DNA of 64,000 nt from Geomonas agri (GTDB lineage: Bacteria > Desulfobacterota > Desulfuromonadia > Geobacterales > Geobacteraceae). Shown piece after piece: positions 33,004 through 41,646 of the stretch. The notes under the pieces were generated by a model, which saw nothing but the letters and a program-made list of their open reading frames with translations, did no database searches and was not told where the DNA came from. Every line of letters starts with the position of its first letter. The stretch's first letter is position 1. Location of the stretch: contig NZ_JAINZO010000001.1 of the NCBI RefSeq assembly GCF_020179605.1, positions 744,001 to 808,000 of the forward strand, in the 5' to 3' direction. A program made the position numbers and the translations under genes.

Positions 33004-33807
33004 ATGAGGCTTTCTGCTTTGTTGCTGGCGCTACTTCTACTGCTCGCCCCCCTGGGCGTCCGTGCGGGGGATTACGTGATCGGGGAGGGGGACAGCCTGG
33101 ACATCTCGGTCTGGGGAGTGAAGGAACTCAATTTCCCGGTCAAGGTCCGCCCCGACGGAAAGATCACCGTCCCCGGGTTGGGGGAGGTGGTGGCGAGCGG
33201 GGCCACTCCGAGCCAGCTGCAGACCCTTTTGGGGGGGCGCCTGAAGGAGCTGGTAAAAAACCCCATCGTCACCGTGACGGTGCGCGAGATCACCAACTCC
33301 AAGGTCTACGTCTTCGGTTCCGGCGTTAAGGCCGCGGTCTACGACCTGTCGCGGCGCACCACCGTTTTGCAGCTTCTGTGCACCCTGCCCGAGGTGAAGA
33401 CGGCGGACCTGAGAAACGCCTACCTGTTGCGCGACGGCAAGAAGGTGAAGACCGACCTGCACCGCCTCTTCATCCAGGGGGACACGGCCCAGGACCTCCT
33501 CCTTGAGTCCAACGACGCGCTCTTCATACCGCTGCTGCAGGACCGGAGCATCTACGTCATGGGGGCGGTCAACGCACCCAAGGCGATCGAGTACCGGGAG
33601 GGTATGAAGGTGATGGAGGCGATCCTTGAGGCGGGAGGATTCACGAGGTTTGCGGACCAAAACGACGTGGTCGTGCGGAGAAAGGAGGGGGACAAGGCAC
33701 AGGCCCTGGAAGTGAAGGCGAAGAGGCTCTTCAAGGACGGGGATCTGTCCCAGAACATCGAGCTGAAGGCCGGCGATTACGTGATGGTAAAGGAAGCCTT
33801 CTTCTAG
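33004..33807 (+). CDS. XrtA-system polysaccharide export protein (Wza-like, SLBB)
   Basis: The 267-residue outer-membrane/periplasmic protein has a signal peptide (MRLSALLLALLLLLAPLGVR). The poly-export domain YVIGEGDSLDISVWGVKELN is at about 22-100, and a SLBB domain (IYVMGAVNAPKAIEYREGMK) follows. There is no lipobox Cys at the signal end, unlike E. coli Wza. The ATG after GGGAGGAAACC is preferred over a GTG seven codons earlier. It would form the outer-membrane channel with the chain-length protein encoded next. Confidence 0.92.
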   Translation: MRLSALLLALLLLLAPLGVRAGDYVIGEGDSLDISVWGVKELNFPVKVRPDGKITVPGLGEVVASGATPSQLQTLLGGRLKELVKNPIVTVTVREITNSKVYVFGSGVKAAVYDLSRRTTVLQLLCTLPEVKTADLRNAYLLRDGKKVKTDLHRLFIQGDTAQDLLLESNDALFIPLLQDRSIYVMGAVNAPKAIEYREGMKVMEAILEAGGFTRFADQNDVVVRRKEGDKAQALEVKAKRLFKDGDLSQNIELKAGDYVMVKEAFF

Positions 33808-33824
33808 CGGACAGGAGGTAAACC

Positions 33825-35315
33825 GTGCAGGAATCGGAATACAAAAAGTACCTGCAGCTCATCGCGAGGCGCAAGGAGTTTTTCGTGGTGGGCGCCCTCG
33901 TCATCATGACCGTGGTCTTCCTGGTGAGCTACCTCTTGCCCAGGAAGTACGAGTCCTCGAGCACCGTCTTCATCGAGAAGAACGTGATCAGCGACCTGGT
34001 GAAGGGGCTCACCGTGACCCCCTCGATGGACGACACCATCAACGTGCTGACCTACGCTATTACGAGCCGCACCCTGCTTACCAGGGTTGTCGACAGCCTG
34101 GACATGAACCTTGGCAAAAAGGGAAACGAGGAACTCATAAAGGACCTGCAGAAGAACCTGACCGTCAAGGTGAAGGAGAAGAATAACCTCTTCACCATCG
34201 CCTTCGTGCACAACGACCCGCGCATCGCGCGCGACCTGGTGAACACGCTGGTGAGGTTCTACATCGAGGAGAACACCTCGTTCAAGCGGGGGGAGTCCTA
34301 CGACGCCACCAAGTTCCTCTCCGAGCAGATCCAGGCCTTCAACCAGAAACTGCAGAAGGCCGAGGGTGAGGTAAACGCCTACAAGCGGGCCAGCGGGGGG
34401 GTGATCGCCATCGACGAGGGGAAGCTCTTCGAGGAGATCAACGTGGCCCAGCAAAAGCTCTACGATCTGGAGCTCAGGCGGCGCCAGCTCGAGGGGATGC
34501 GGCAGGTGACCAGGACGGCCAACGATCCCATGCAGGCAAGGCTCGTCGCCCTGCAGAAGAAACTGGACGACCTGCGGGTGCAGTACACGGACAGTTACCC
34601 GGACGTGATCACGGTAAAGGGTGACATCGAGTCGGTGAAGGAGCAGATGAGGACGCGCCGCGCCAGCGAAGCCCAGCCTCTGGACCCGCAGGAGATCGCG
34701 AGGATTGACTCCGAGATCTCCGCCCTCAGGGTGACCGAGGACGGGCTCAGGCGCCACATCGCCAGCAACCGGGAGCTGCTGCAGAGGATCCCGGAGGCCA
34801 AGGCGGGGCTCGCCAAGCTCGAGGTTGAGCGGGAAAACCAGAAGAAGATCTACGACGAGCTCTATTCCCGGCACGGACAGTCCGAAGTCTCCAAGCAGAT
34901 GGAGGTGCAGGACAAGTCGACTACTTTCCGCGTCGTTGACCCGGCCGTGCTCCCTACCCACCCCTCGAGCCCGAACCGCCTGGCCATCATGCTGCTCGGC
35001 ATCGTGGGCGGCGCGGTGGGGAGCCTTTTCCTGCTGGTCCTCCTTGACCAGATCGACACCTCGGCAAAGGACGTGGAGTTTGCCAAGTCCCTGGGCGTCC
35101 CGCTCCTTGCGGTGGTACCCCGCATGCAGGTCCCCGAGGAGGTGGCCAGGGCCCGCCGCAAGAGCAAGGGGATCTTCGCCCTCGCCGCGGTCTACTTCCT
35201 GCTCCTGCTGGTCTTCCCGGCCATGGAGCTCATGGGGCTTCCCTACATGGACAAGGCCCTGGACCGGGTGAGCGCCGCGGTGTTCAGCCAGGGGAGCAAG
35301 GGGCTTGTGCACTGA
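33825..35315 (+). CDS. XrtA-system chain-length determinant (Wzz/GumC-like)
   Basis: The 496-residue inner-membrane copolymerase has a first membrane helix at about 22-40 (FFVVGALVIMTVVFLVSYLL), a long periplasmic coiled-coil (about 170-375, with repeated heptads such as AQQKLYDLELRRRQLEGMRQ) and a second helix at about 395-415. A third hydrophobic segment (KGIFALAAVYFLLLLVFPAM) near residue 445 is typical of the PEP-CTERM version (TIGR03007). Unlike fused BY-kinases it has no kinase domain; the kinase is the next gene. The start is GTG after ACAGGAGGTAAACC. Confidence 0.9.
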   Translation: MQESEYKKYLQLIARRKEFFVVGALVIMTVVFLVSYLLPRKYESSSTVFIEKNVISDLVKGLTVTPSMDDTINVLTYAITSRTLLTRVVDSLDMNLGKKGNEELIKDLQKNLTVKVKEKNNLFTIAFVHNDPRIARDLVNTLVRFYIEENTSFKRGESYDATKFLSEQIQAFNQKLQKAEGEVNAYKRASGGVIAIDEGKLFEEINVAQQKLYDLELRRRQLEGMRQVTRTANDPMQARLVALQKKLDDLRVQYTDSYPDVITVKGDIESVKEQMRTRRASEAQPLDPQEIARIDSEISALRVTEDGLRRHIASNRELLQRIPEAKAGLAKLEVERENQKKIYDELYSRHGQSEVSKQMEVQDKSTTFRVVDPAVLPTHPSSPNRLAIMLLGIVGGAVGSLFLLVLLDQIDTSAKDVEFAKSLGVPLLAVVPRMQVPEEVARARRKSKGIFALAAVYFLLLLVFPAMELMGLPYMDKALDRVSAAVFSQGSKGLVH

Positions 35316-35351
35316 CGTGACCTACTAAGGCTTGAATAAAGCGGGGGTACT

Positions 35352-36182
35352 ATGAGCAGAATCGAGATGGCAATGGAGAAGGCGGCGCGTCTGAGAGAGG
35401 AGGGGGGAGGGCAGCCTGGGCAGGAGCCCCCTCCGGCCGAGAGCGCGGGGACGGCTCCGCCGGTGGTACCGCCGGCACAGGCGCTCACTCCGCAGAACCC
35501 CTTTCTCGTCACCATCCACGAGCCGCACAGCCAGGCCGCGGAGGAGTACCGGAAGCTCAAAAGCGTGCTGGTGAAGCTCACCGACGGCACCCCCTTCAAA
35601 AACGCCCTCATGGTGACGAGCGCGGTCCCCGGGGAGGGGAAGTCCCTTACCGCGCTGAACCTCGCGGTGAGCCTCGCCCAGGGGCTCGACCACACGGTGC
35701 TCCTTGTGGACGCGGACCTGCGCCGCCCCTCCTTGCACCGCTACCTCGAGATCAAGCAAGGCAAAGGGCTTGCCGACATCCTCAAGGGGGAGGCGGCCAT
35801 CGCGGAGACTATCGTCCAGACGGGCATCGGCAAGCTCGCGGTGATCCGCAGCGGTACCCCGGTGGAGAACCCGGTGGAGCTCTTCTCCTCGCAGAAGATG
35901 CGGGCCCTGGTGGACGAGCTCAAGAAGCGCTACCCGGACCGCTACCTGATCTTCGACACCCCGCCGGTGCTCCCCTTCGCTGAGAGCCGCGCGCTCTCCT
36001 CGATCGTGGACGGGGTCGTCTTCGTGGTGATGGAGCGCTTCGCCACCCAAGCCCAGATCAAGGAGGCCTTCGACCACCTGAAGGGGGGGGTGCTCGGCGT
36101 GGTCTACAACGCGGCGCAATCGGCACTTGAGGACGAGAGCTACGGCTACTCGAAGTATTACCAGGCGCAGCCTCAGCCCTAG
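35352..36182 (+). CDS. XrtA-associated tyrosine autokinase (BY-kinase, CpsD/CapB type)
   Basis: The 276-residue cytoplasmic kinase has the Walker A motif SAVPGEGKSLTALN, Walker A' VLLVDADLRRPSLHRY and Walker B YLIFDTPPVLPF. A C-terminal tyrosine cluster (SYGYSKYYQ) is the autophosphorylation site. It should phosphorylate itself in complex with the chain-length protein, setting polymer length. The counteracting phosphatase may be the low-molecular-weight enzyme at 52541, which sits 16 kb away. The N-terminal 50 residues are a Pro/Gly-rich linker. Confidence 0.93.
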   Translation: MSRIEMAMEKAARLREEGGGQPGQEPPPAESAGTAPPVVPPAQALTPQNPFLVTIHEPHSQAAEEYRKLKSVLVKLTDGTPFKNALMVTSAVPGEGKSLTALNLAVSLAQGLDHTVLLVDADLRRPSLHRYLEIKQGKGLADILKGEAAIAETIVQTGIGKLAVIRSGTPVENPVELFSSQKMRALVDELKKRYPDRYLIFDTPPVLPFAESRALSSIVDGVVFVVMERFATQAQIKEAFDHLKGGVLGVVYNAAQSALEDESYGYSKYYQAQPQP

Positions 36183-36199
36183 TCGGGGGACGCAGAGAC

Positions 36200-37363
36200 A
36201 TGTACGAAGAGTTCTTCAGATTCAAGAGAAAGCCGTTCGAGCTGGTGCCGGACCCGGATTTCATCTACCTTTCCCGCTCGCACAAAAAGGCGATCACCTA
36301 CCTCGACTATGGCATCCGGGAGCGGGCCGGCTTCCTCCTTTTGACCGGAGACGTGGGAAGCGGCAAGACCACGCTGATCCGCGACCTGATCGGGAAGAAA
36401 TACGAGCGGGCCGTGCTCGCCAAGGTGTTCAACACGCGGGTCTCCGTCGAGCAGCTCTTGTGCATGATCAACGACGACTTCGGCCTGGAGGTGGCCGGAA
36501 AGGACAAGATCGCCCTGATCCGCGACCTGAACGACTTCCTGCTGGAACAGTACGCCGCGGGGAACTACCCGATCCTGATCATCGACGAGGCCCAGAACCT
36601 CGAGGCGGGCCTCCTGGAAGAGGTGCGCCTCCTCTCCAACCTGGAGAGCTCGCACAACAAGCTCCTGCAGATCATCCTGGTGGGGCAGCCCGAACTGCGC
36701 GACACCATGGCAAGCTCCGCCCTCATGCAGCTGCGCCAGAGGATCAGCGTGAGCTGCCATCTGCACGCCCTCTCCAGGGAGGAGACCGCGGCCTACATCG
36801 CCCACCGCATGGAGGTGGCAGGCAACCGCGAGGCGGCCAGCTTCGCCGGTGAGGCGCTCGAGCTCATCTATCGCTTCAGCCGCGGCATCCCCCGCCTGGT
36901 GAACATCATCTGCGACTTCCTGATGCTCGCGGCCTTTGCCGACGAGACTCGAGTCATCACCGCCGAGATGACCCGCGAGGTGGCGCAGGACCTCGATTTC
37001 GAGAGGACCTACTGGGGGGACGGTCCCCCGCACGCCTCTCCTGGGGAGGGTGGGAGGGCGCCTGGTCGAGAGGGGGGGGACGCGCTCGAGCGCATCGAGC
37101 GGCGCCTCGACGCCCTCGACGATGAGCTCTCCGTGCGGCTTCCCGGCGCCCTCAAGGGGGTCGAGGAGACCGTGCAGGCGATGCAGGCGGAGTTTTCCGG
37201 CCGGATCGGAAGGAACGACCGGCAGGTTGCCGAGCTCGGGGAGAAGGTCGAGACGGTTTCCTGCGCCATAGAGAGCCTGGTGCTTTCCGGGCCGAACCAT
37301 CCCGCCGCGGCCAATTTCGCGCGGCGCCTGATGGACGGCATCGGCATGGGGGGGAAGAAATGA
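36200..37363 (+). CDS. XrtA/PEP-CTERM-associated AAA ATPase (ExeA/GspA-like)
   Basis: The 387-residue product begins MYEEFFRFKRKPFELVPDPD, typical of the TIGR03015 family. The Walker A motif is GDVGSGKTTLIRDL (about 49-62), and Walker B reads ILIIDEAQNLEAGLLEEVRL. The C-terminal 100 residues form a charged coiled coil (RIERRLDALDDELSVRLPGA). The ExeA-like fold suggests help in assembling an export complex through the peptidoglycan. No peptidoglycan-binding domain follows the ATPase. It overlaps the next gene by 4 bp. Confidence 0.9.
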   Translation: MYEEFFRFKRKPFELVPDPDFIYLSRSHKKAITYLDYGIRERAGFLLLTGDVGSGKTTLIRDLIGKKYERAVLAKVFNTRVSVEQLLCMINDDFGLEVAGKDKIALIRDLNDFLLEQYAAGNYPILIIDEAQNLEAGLLEEVRLLSNLESSHNKLLQIILVGQPELRDTMASSALMQLRQRISVSCHLHALSREETAAYIAHRMEVAGNREAASFAGEALELIYRFSRGIPRLVNIICDFLMLAAFADETRVITAEMTREVAQDLDFERTYWGDGPPHASPGEGGRAPGREGGDALERIERRLDALDDELSVRLPGALKGVEETVQAMQAEFSGRIGRNDRQVAELGEKVETVSCAIESLVLSGPNHPAAANFARRLMDGIGMGGKK

Positions 37364-38601
37364 AAGGTACCTTCGTGAAGGGCTTCCTTGCCGCTGCGGT
37401 GCTCCCCTTTCTCGTCCCGGTCCCGGCCCGCAGCGCCGAGTTCCGCCTCACCCCCTCCCTCGTGGTCGGGGAGGAGTACAACGATAACCTGTTCCAGAGC
37501 GCGACCCGGCCGGTTACCGAATACGTGACGCGGCTCCAGCCGAACCTTGCACTGAACGCAAGCGGGGGAGGGTTCAAGACCGACCTCGCCTATGGGCTCG
37601 ACTACCGCTACTTCGCCAGGAACAGCCGCGCCGACCAGTTCGACCACCGCGCCTCCATGACGGGGAGCTTCTCGTTTCTGGACGATTTCCTGCACCTGGA
37701 CCTCAGTGACACCTACAGCCGCGTCTCCGCCAACGTGGCCCGCGACGTGACCGCCGAAAGCCTCGTGGCGAGCCAGACCCTGCAGAACAACGCCCTCGTC
37801 TCCCCCTACCTCACCTGGCACCTCCCCGGCAGCTCGACGCTCCTCACCGGCTACCGCTACCGTGACGTCCGCTACTGGGGGGGGAGCGGGGTGGACAAGA
37901 CCGAGCACGACGGCTACACCACCTGGAGCCGCGAACTGAGCCAGGGACTCGTACTGAGCGCCCAGTACAGTTACGCGAGGATCAAGTCCGCCGTGAACAG
38001 CCTCGACCGGCACGAGGCGTACCTGGGGCTGCGCTACGACCGGGCCGCTGGGAGCTTCGTCTACGGCAACCTGGGTTACGATTGGCAGCGCTTCGACAAC
38101 GGCAGAAGTACCGCAGATCCCTTCTGGGACATCGGCGCAAGCCGCGACTTCGGCTTTCTGGTCGCCGCCCTGGGCACCAAGGTGCAGTACGCCGAGGATC
38201 CGGAAACCATCTCCACAAGGAACGTGAACCACTACGCCACCTTGAGCCGTAACTTCACCCGCGGCCTTGCGAGCTTCACTGCCTCGTACTCGAAGTACGA
38301 CAAGCAGGCGCTGCCCGGGCGCGACGTGCAGAAGAAGGCCTTTTTCGGGCTTAACGGGCGCTACGACCTGCGCCCGGACCTGGGGTTAACCCTGAACCTC
38401 TCCGGGGACCACCTGACCCGCTCCCTGGGGGGCGACTTTCCCTATCACCTTTACGGCAACGTCGGGCTCGACTACACCCTGAGCCCCCACGTGGTGCTCG
38501 CGGCCAACTACAGCTACATAAGCTACCGAAACGACCTGGCGAGCGCGGCGGGCGGGACCAACGTGAACCGCGCCATCGTGGAGATGAGGCTCACCAGGTG
38601 A
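37360..38601 (+). CDS. PEP-CTERM-system outer-membrane beta-barrel protein (TIGR03016-like)
   Basis: The 413-residue product has a signal peptide (MKGTFVKGFLAAAVLPFLVP, cleavage near RSA-EF). It consists of alternating aromatic/polar strands throughout, for example FRLTPSLVVGEEYNDNLFQS and DYRYFARNSR. Position and length match the TIGR03016 family that always follows the ATPase in these clusters. It is likely an outer-membrane secretion or anchoring component. Both ends overlap neighbours by 4 bp, so translation is coupled. Confidence 0.88.
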   Translation: MKGTFVKGFLAAAVLPFLVPVPARSAEFRLTPSLVVGEEYNDNLFQSATRPVTEYVTRLQPNLALNASGGGFKTDLAYGLDYRYFARNSRADQFDHRASMTGSFSFLDDFLHLDLSDTYSRVSANVARDVTAESLVASQTLQNNALVSPYLTWHLPGSSTLLTGYRYRDVRYWGGSGVDKTEHDGYTTWSRELSQGLVLSAQYSYARIKSAVNSLDRHEAYLGLRYDRAAGSFVYGNLGYDWQRFDNGRSTADPFWDIGASRDFGFLVAALGTKVQYAEDPETISTRNVNHYATLSRNFTRGLASFTASYSKYDKQALPGRDVQKKAFFGLNGRYDLRPDLGLTLNLSGDHLTRSLGGDFPYHLYGNVGLDYTLSPHVVLAANYSYISYRNDLASAAGGTNVNRAIVEMRLTR

Positions 38602-39494
38602 GTATGCTGAACGCCCTCACGGTGGACGTGGAGGACTACTTCCAGGTTTCCGCCTTCGAGCGCTACGTGGACCGTGACAGGTGGGACGACTATCCCCTGA
38701 GGGTGGAGGCGAACACGGATCGGGTGCTCGACCTCTTCGACACCTTCGGCGTCAGGGGTACCTTCTTCGTCCTCGGCTGGGTGGCCAGGCGCCGACCGGC
38801 GCTGGTGCGCGAGATCCGGGACCGGGGGCACGAGATCGCCTGCCACGGCTACGGGCACCAACTGGTCTACCGCCTGGGGAAGGAGAAGTTCCGCGAGGAC
38901 GTGCGGGAGGCGAAGGCCCTTTTGGAGGACGTTACCGGCCACCGGGTGTTCGGCTACCGGGCCCCCAGCTATTCGATCACGAGGCAGTCGCTCTGGGCCC
39001 TGGACGTCCTCGTCGAGGAGGGGTTCGAGTTCGACTCGAGCGTCTTCCCGGTCTACCACGACATCTACGGCCTCCCCGGCGCGCCGCGCTTTCCGCACCT
39101 CATCACGCGCTCCGGCGGGGTGATCAGGGAGTTCCCGCTCAGCACCTACCCGCTCAGCCTGGCGGGGCGGCAGTTCCTGCTGCCGGTGGCGGGCGGGGGG
39201 TACCTGAGGCTCTTCCCCGCCTCCTTCCTCGGGCGCTGCATCAGGGAGATCAACGGCAGGGAAGGGGAGCCCGCGGTGCTCTACTTTCACCCCTGGGAGA
39301 CCGACCCGGGGCAGCCCCACATCCAGGCCGGGCTCAGGTCACGCTTTCGGCACTACCTGAACCTGGAGAAGACCGAGGGAAAGCTGAGGGAGCTGCTCTC
39401 AGGCATCCGCTTCGGCACCATGAGTGAGGTCTTCGCGGCGCTTAACGGGGAGGGGAAGGGGCTTCCCGCCGCCCCCGACGGGGTGTACTCGTGA
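38598..39494 (+). CDS. XrtA-system polysaccharide deacetylase (TIGR03006-like)
   Basis: The 298-residue enzyme of carbohydrate esterase family 4 starts with MLNALTVDVEDYFQVSAFER. It carries the DVED metal/base motif, HEIACHGYGHQLVY (zinc-binding His pair) and FGYRAPSYSI. It should remove N-acetyl groups from the polymer or precursor. No signal peptide is visible. A GTG at 38598 and an ATG at 38604 are both possible starts. It overlaps both neighbours by 4 bp within the core operon. Confidence 0.92.
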   Translation: MSMLNALTVDVEDYFQVSAFERYVDRDRWDDYPLRVEANTDRVLDLFDTFGVRGTFFVLGWVARRRPALVREIRDRGHEIACHGYGHQLVYRLGKEKFREDVREAKALLEDVTGHRVFGYRAPSYSITRQSLWALDVLVEEGFEFDSSVFPVYHDIYGLPGAPRFPHLITRSGGVIREFPLSTYPLSLAGRQFLLPVAGGGYLRLFPASFLGRCIREINGREGEPAVLYFHPWETDPGQPHIQAGLRSRFRHYLNLEKTEGKLRELLSGIRFGTMSEVFAALNGEGKGLPAAPDGVYS

Positions 39495-40525
39495 GCGGGC
39501 TCTTTATCGAGCGGTACGAGGGGGACGGGCAGGAGTGGGACAGCTACGTCGCCTCCCACCCTGGCGCGACCAGCTACCACCGCTACTTCTGGAGGAGGGT
39601 GGTGGAGGAGAGCTTCGGGCACCGGGGCTTTTACCTCTTGGCCCGCTCCGGGCGCCGCAGCGTGGGGGTGCTCCCGCTCATCCACATGAAAAGCAGGCTC
39701 TTTGGCAACTTCCTGGTCTCGGTTCCCTTCTTTAACTACGGCGGGGTGCTCTCAAGCGGCGCCGCCGCGACTGAGGCCCTTTTGAAGGAGGGGGAGAGGG
39801 TCATGGCCGCCTGTGGCGCGTCCCATCTGGAGCTTCGCCACCTGGGCGAGCCCCTCCCCGGGCTTGCCACCCGCAGCCATAAGGTTACCATGATTCTTGA
39901 GCTCGCTGCCGACCCCGAGGGGCAGTGGGGGCGCTTCAATCCGAAGCTGCGCAACCAGGTACGGAAAGCGCAGAAAAGCGGCCTCGAGGTGGCCGCCGGG
40001 GGGAAGGAACTCCTGGACGGCTTCTACCGTGTCTTCTGCCGCAACATGCGTGATTTGGGGACCCCGGTTTATGGCAGGGAGTTCTTCGAAAATGTCCTCG
40101 ACGCGTCGGGAGCCGGGGCGCGGGTCGTCTCCGTCCTTTTTGAGGGCGAGGCCGTCGCCTCCGGCATCATGACCCGTTTCCGGGACCGCGTCGAGGTCCC
40201 TTGGGCCTCCTCGAACCGCGACTTCAGGGAGCGCTGCCCGAACAACATGCTCTACTGGGAGGCGATCAGGCTCGCCATCCGTGAAGGGGCGCGTCGCTTC
40301 GACTTCGGGCGCTCCACCCCGGGTGAGGGGACCTACAACTTCAAGAAGCAGTGGGGCGCCGAGCCGGTACCCCTTTACTGGCAGTACCTTTTGCGGCAGG
40401 GGACAAGCCTTCCCGAGCTGAACCCGTCCAACCCGAAGTACCGCATGGCGGTGAAGGGGTGGCAAAAGCTCCCGGTGGCGCTCACCCGACTTGTGGGACC
40501 TGCCATCGTCAGGAACATACCGTAA
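39491..40525 (+). CDS. FemAB-family XrtA-associated protein (TIGR03019-like)
   Basis: The 344-residue GNAT/FemAB-fold protein has the segment YHRYFWRRVVEESFGHRGFY near the N-terminus and FNYGGVLSS. The C-terminal acceptor-domain block is CPNNMLYWEAIRLAIREG with RRFDFGRSTPGEGTYNFKKQ. Family members accompany exosortase A and may attach an amino-acid or acyl group to a sugar. The gene ends the G+C-rich conserved core; the very next gene has strikingly different base composition. Confidence 0.9.
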   Translation: MSGLFIERYEGDGQEWDSYVASHPGATSYHRYFWRRVVEESFGHRGFYLLARSGRRSVGVLPLIHMKSRLFGNFLVSVPFFNYGGVLSSGAAATEALLKEGERVMAACGASHLELRHLGEPLPGLATRSHKVTMILELAADPEGQWGRFNPKLRNQVRKAQKSGLEVAAGGKELLDGFYRVFCRNMRDLGTPVYGREFFENVLDASGAGARVVSVLFEGEAVASGIMTRFRDRVEVPWASSNRDFRERCPNNMLYWEAIRLAIREGARRFDFGRSTPGEGTYNFKKQWGAEPVPLYWQYLLRQGTSLPELNPSNPKYRMAVKGWQKLPVALTRLVGPAIVRNIP

Positions 40526-40560
40526 AGAACTTCCGCTAGAGAATGGCAAGAGGGGGCAAT

Positions 40561-41616
40561 ATGCGCGTTCTGTATTTAGTTTTAAACCCAAAAGCAGATG
40601 AGATGTTCAATAAAATATCTGCAGGAGAGTTACCATCAGATCGAATGTACGGTATCCCTGAGTTAAAAAAACTAGGGTACGATGTTAATTTCAAATGTAT
40701 CCGTCCTCAAGGCTTCTTTAGAGACACAATAAAACTATTTAATAATTATTTATCTTTAAATTTAACAGATATTAAATCGATTAGAAATATTGTTAACTGT
40801 GATGTTGTTGTAGTTAATGGACCTTTTTGCAGCATGGTAACTCTTTGGTGCTTACTTATCAATAAAAAATTAGTTTACCTTGACTCAATAATGAGAATTC
40901 CTAAAAATATTTTACGGAGAATTATTTATAAGTTTAATATCTTATTCTCGTCTGGTGTTGTTGTTTACTCTAATCATCAAATTCAAAAATGTGCGTCTGA
41001 CTTGAGGATACCTTCAAATAAATTTGAACTTATCCCCTTTACGATAGATGTAGCATTTTACAAAAAAATCACCGAGAAGGAGTCTGTCGGTACCCCCTTT
41101 GTCCTAGCTGTTGGGAGAGACTTGGGAAGGGATTATCGCACACTTATAAAGGCTATGGATGGCCTTGGTGTCAAGTTGAAGCTGGTCACCTTGCCTTACC
41201 TTCTCCACAATATTGATGTAGAAAAAGATTGGATAGAAGTACTAAAAGATATTTCTTATGAAGATCTCTGCCAATTGTACAAGAATTCACTTTTTGTGGT
41301 TATTCCATTGAAAAAATGGGGTACTGACTATTCTTCTGGAATAAGGGGATTGTTGGAAGCAGTGGCTCTGGGAAAAAAAGTAATAGCAACTCGATCTATA
41401 CCTCTTATAGAGTATATTGATGATGTTGATTTGGTGACATATGTGGAATCAGAAAATGAATCCGGCTTAAGATGTAATATAATAAATTTTCTAAATAATA
41501 AAAATGAGTTGATGCACAGTAATACTGGAGTTGCAGTTGTTGAGAAAAAGTATGATGTAAATGTGTTTGCCACAGCTTTTGCTCGCTACCTACAACGTTT
41601 GTGCGATGGTACTTAA
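40561..41616 (+). CDS. Glycosyltransferase-like protein, AT-rich and probably acquired
   Basis: The 351-residue product has a GT-B-like second domain: FVLAVGRDLGRDYRTLIKAM, then SSGIRGLLEAVALGKKVIAT with a conserved Glu. The start at 40561 has AGAGGGGG before it; another ATG 18 bp upstream lacks one. By eye the gene is only about one-third G+C, with AT-rich codons (AAA, TTA, ATT), against more than 60% in the flanking core genes. This marks it as recently acquired, possibly through recombination that extends into the next gene. Confidence 0.75.
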   Translation: MRVLYLVLNPKADEMFNKISAGELPSDRMYGIPELKKLGYDVNFKCIRPQGFFRDTIKLFNNYLSLNLTDIKSIRNIVNCDVVVVNGPFCSMVTLWCLLINKKLVYLDSIMRIPKNILRRIIYKFNILFSSGVVVYSNHQIQKCASDLRIPSNKFELIPFTIDVAFYKKITEKESVGTPFVLAVGRDLGRDYRTLIKAMDGLGVKLKLVTLPYLLHNIDVEKDWIEVLKDISYEDLCQLYKNSLFVVIPLKKWGTDYSSGIRGLLEAVALGKKVIATRSIPLIEYIDDVDLVTYVESENESGLRCNIINFLNNKNELMHSNTGVAVVEKKYDVNVFATAFARYLQRLCDGT

Positions 41617-41646
41617 TCGATGCCCAGATGATAGGGATTTCAGCCA

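Noticed and set aside
33804-35312. 502-residue open frame on the minus strand
   Set aside because: It is fully antisense to the chain-length determinant gene and has no recognisable domain or ribosome-binding site.
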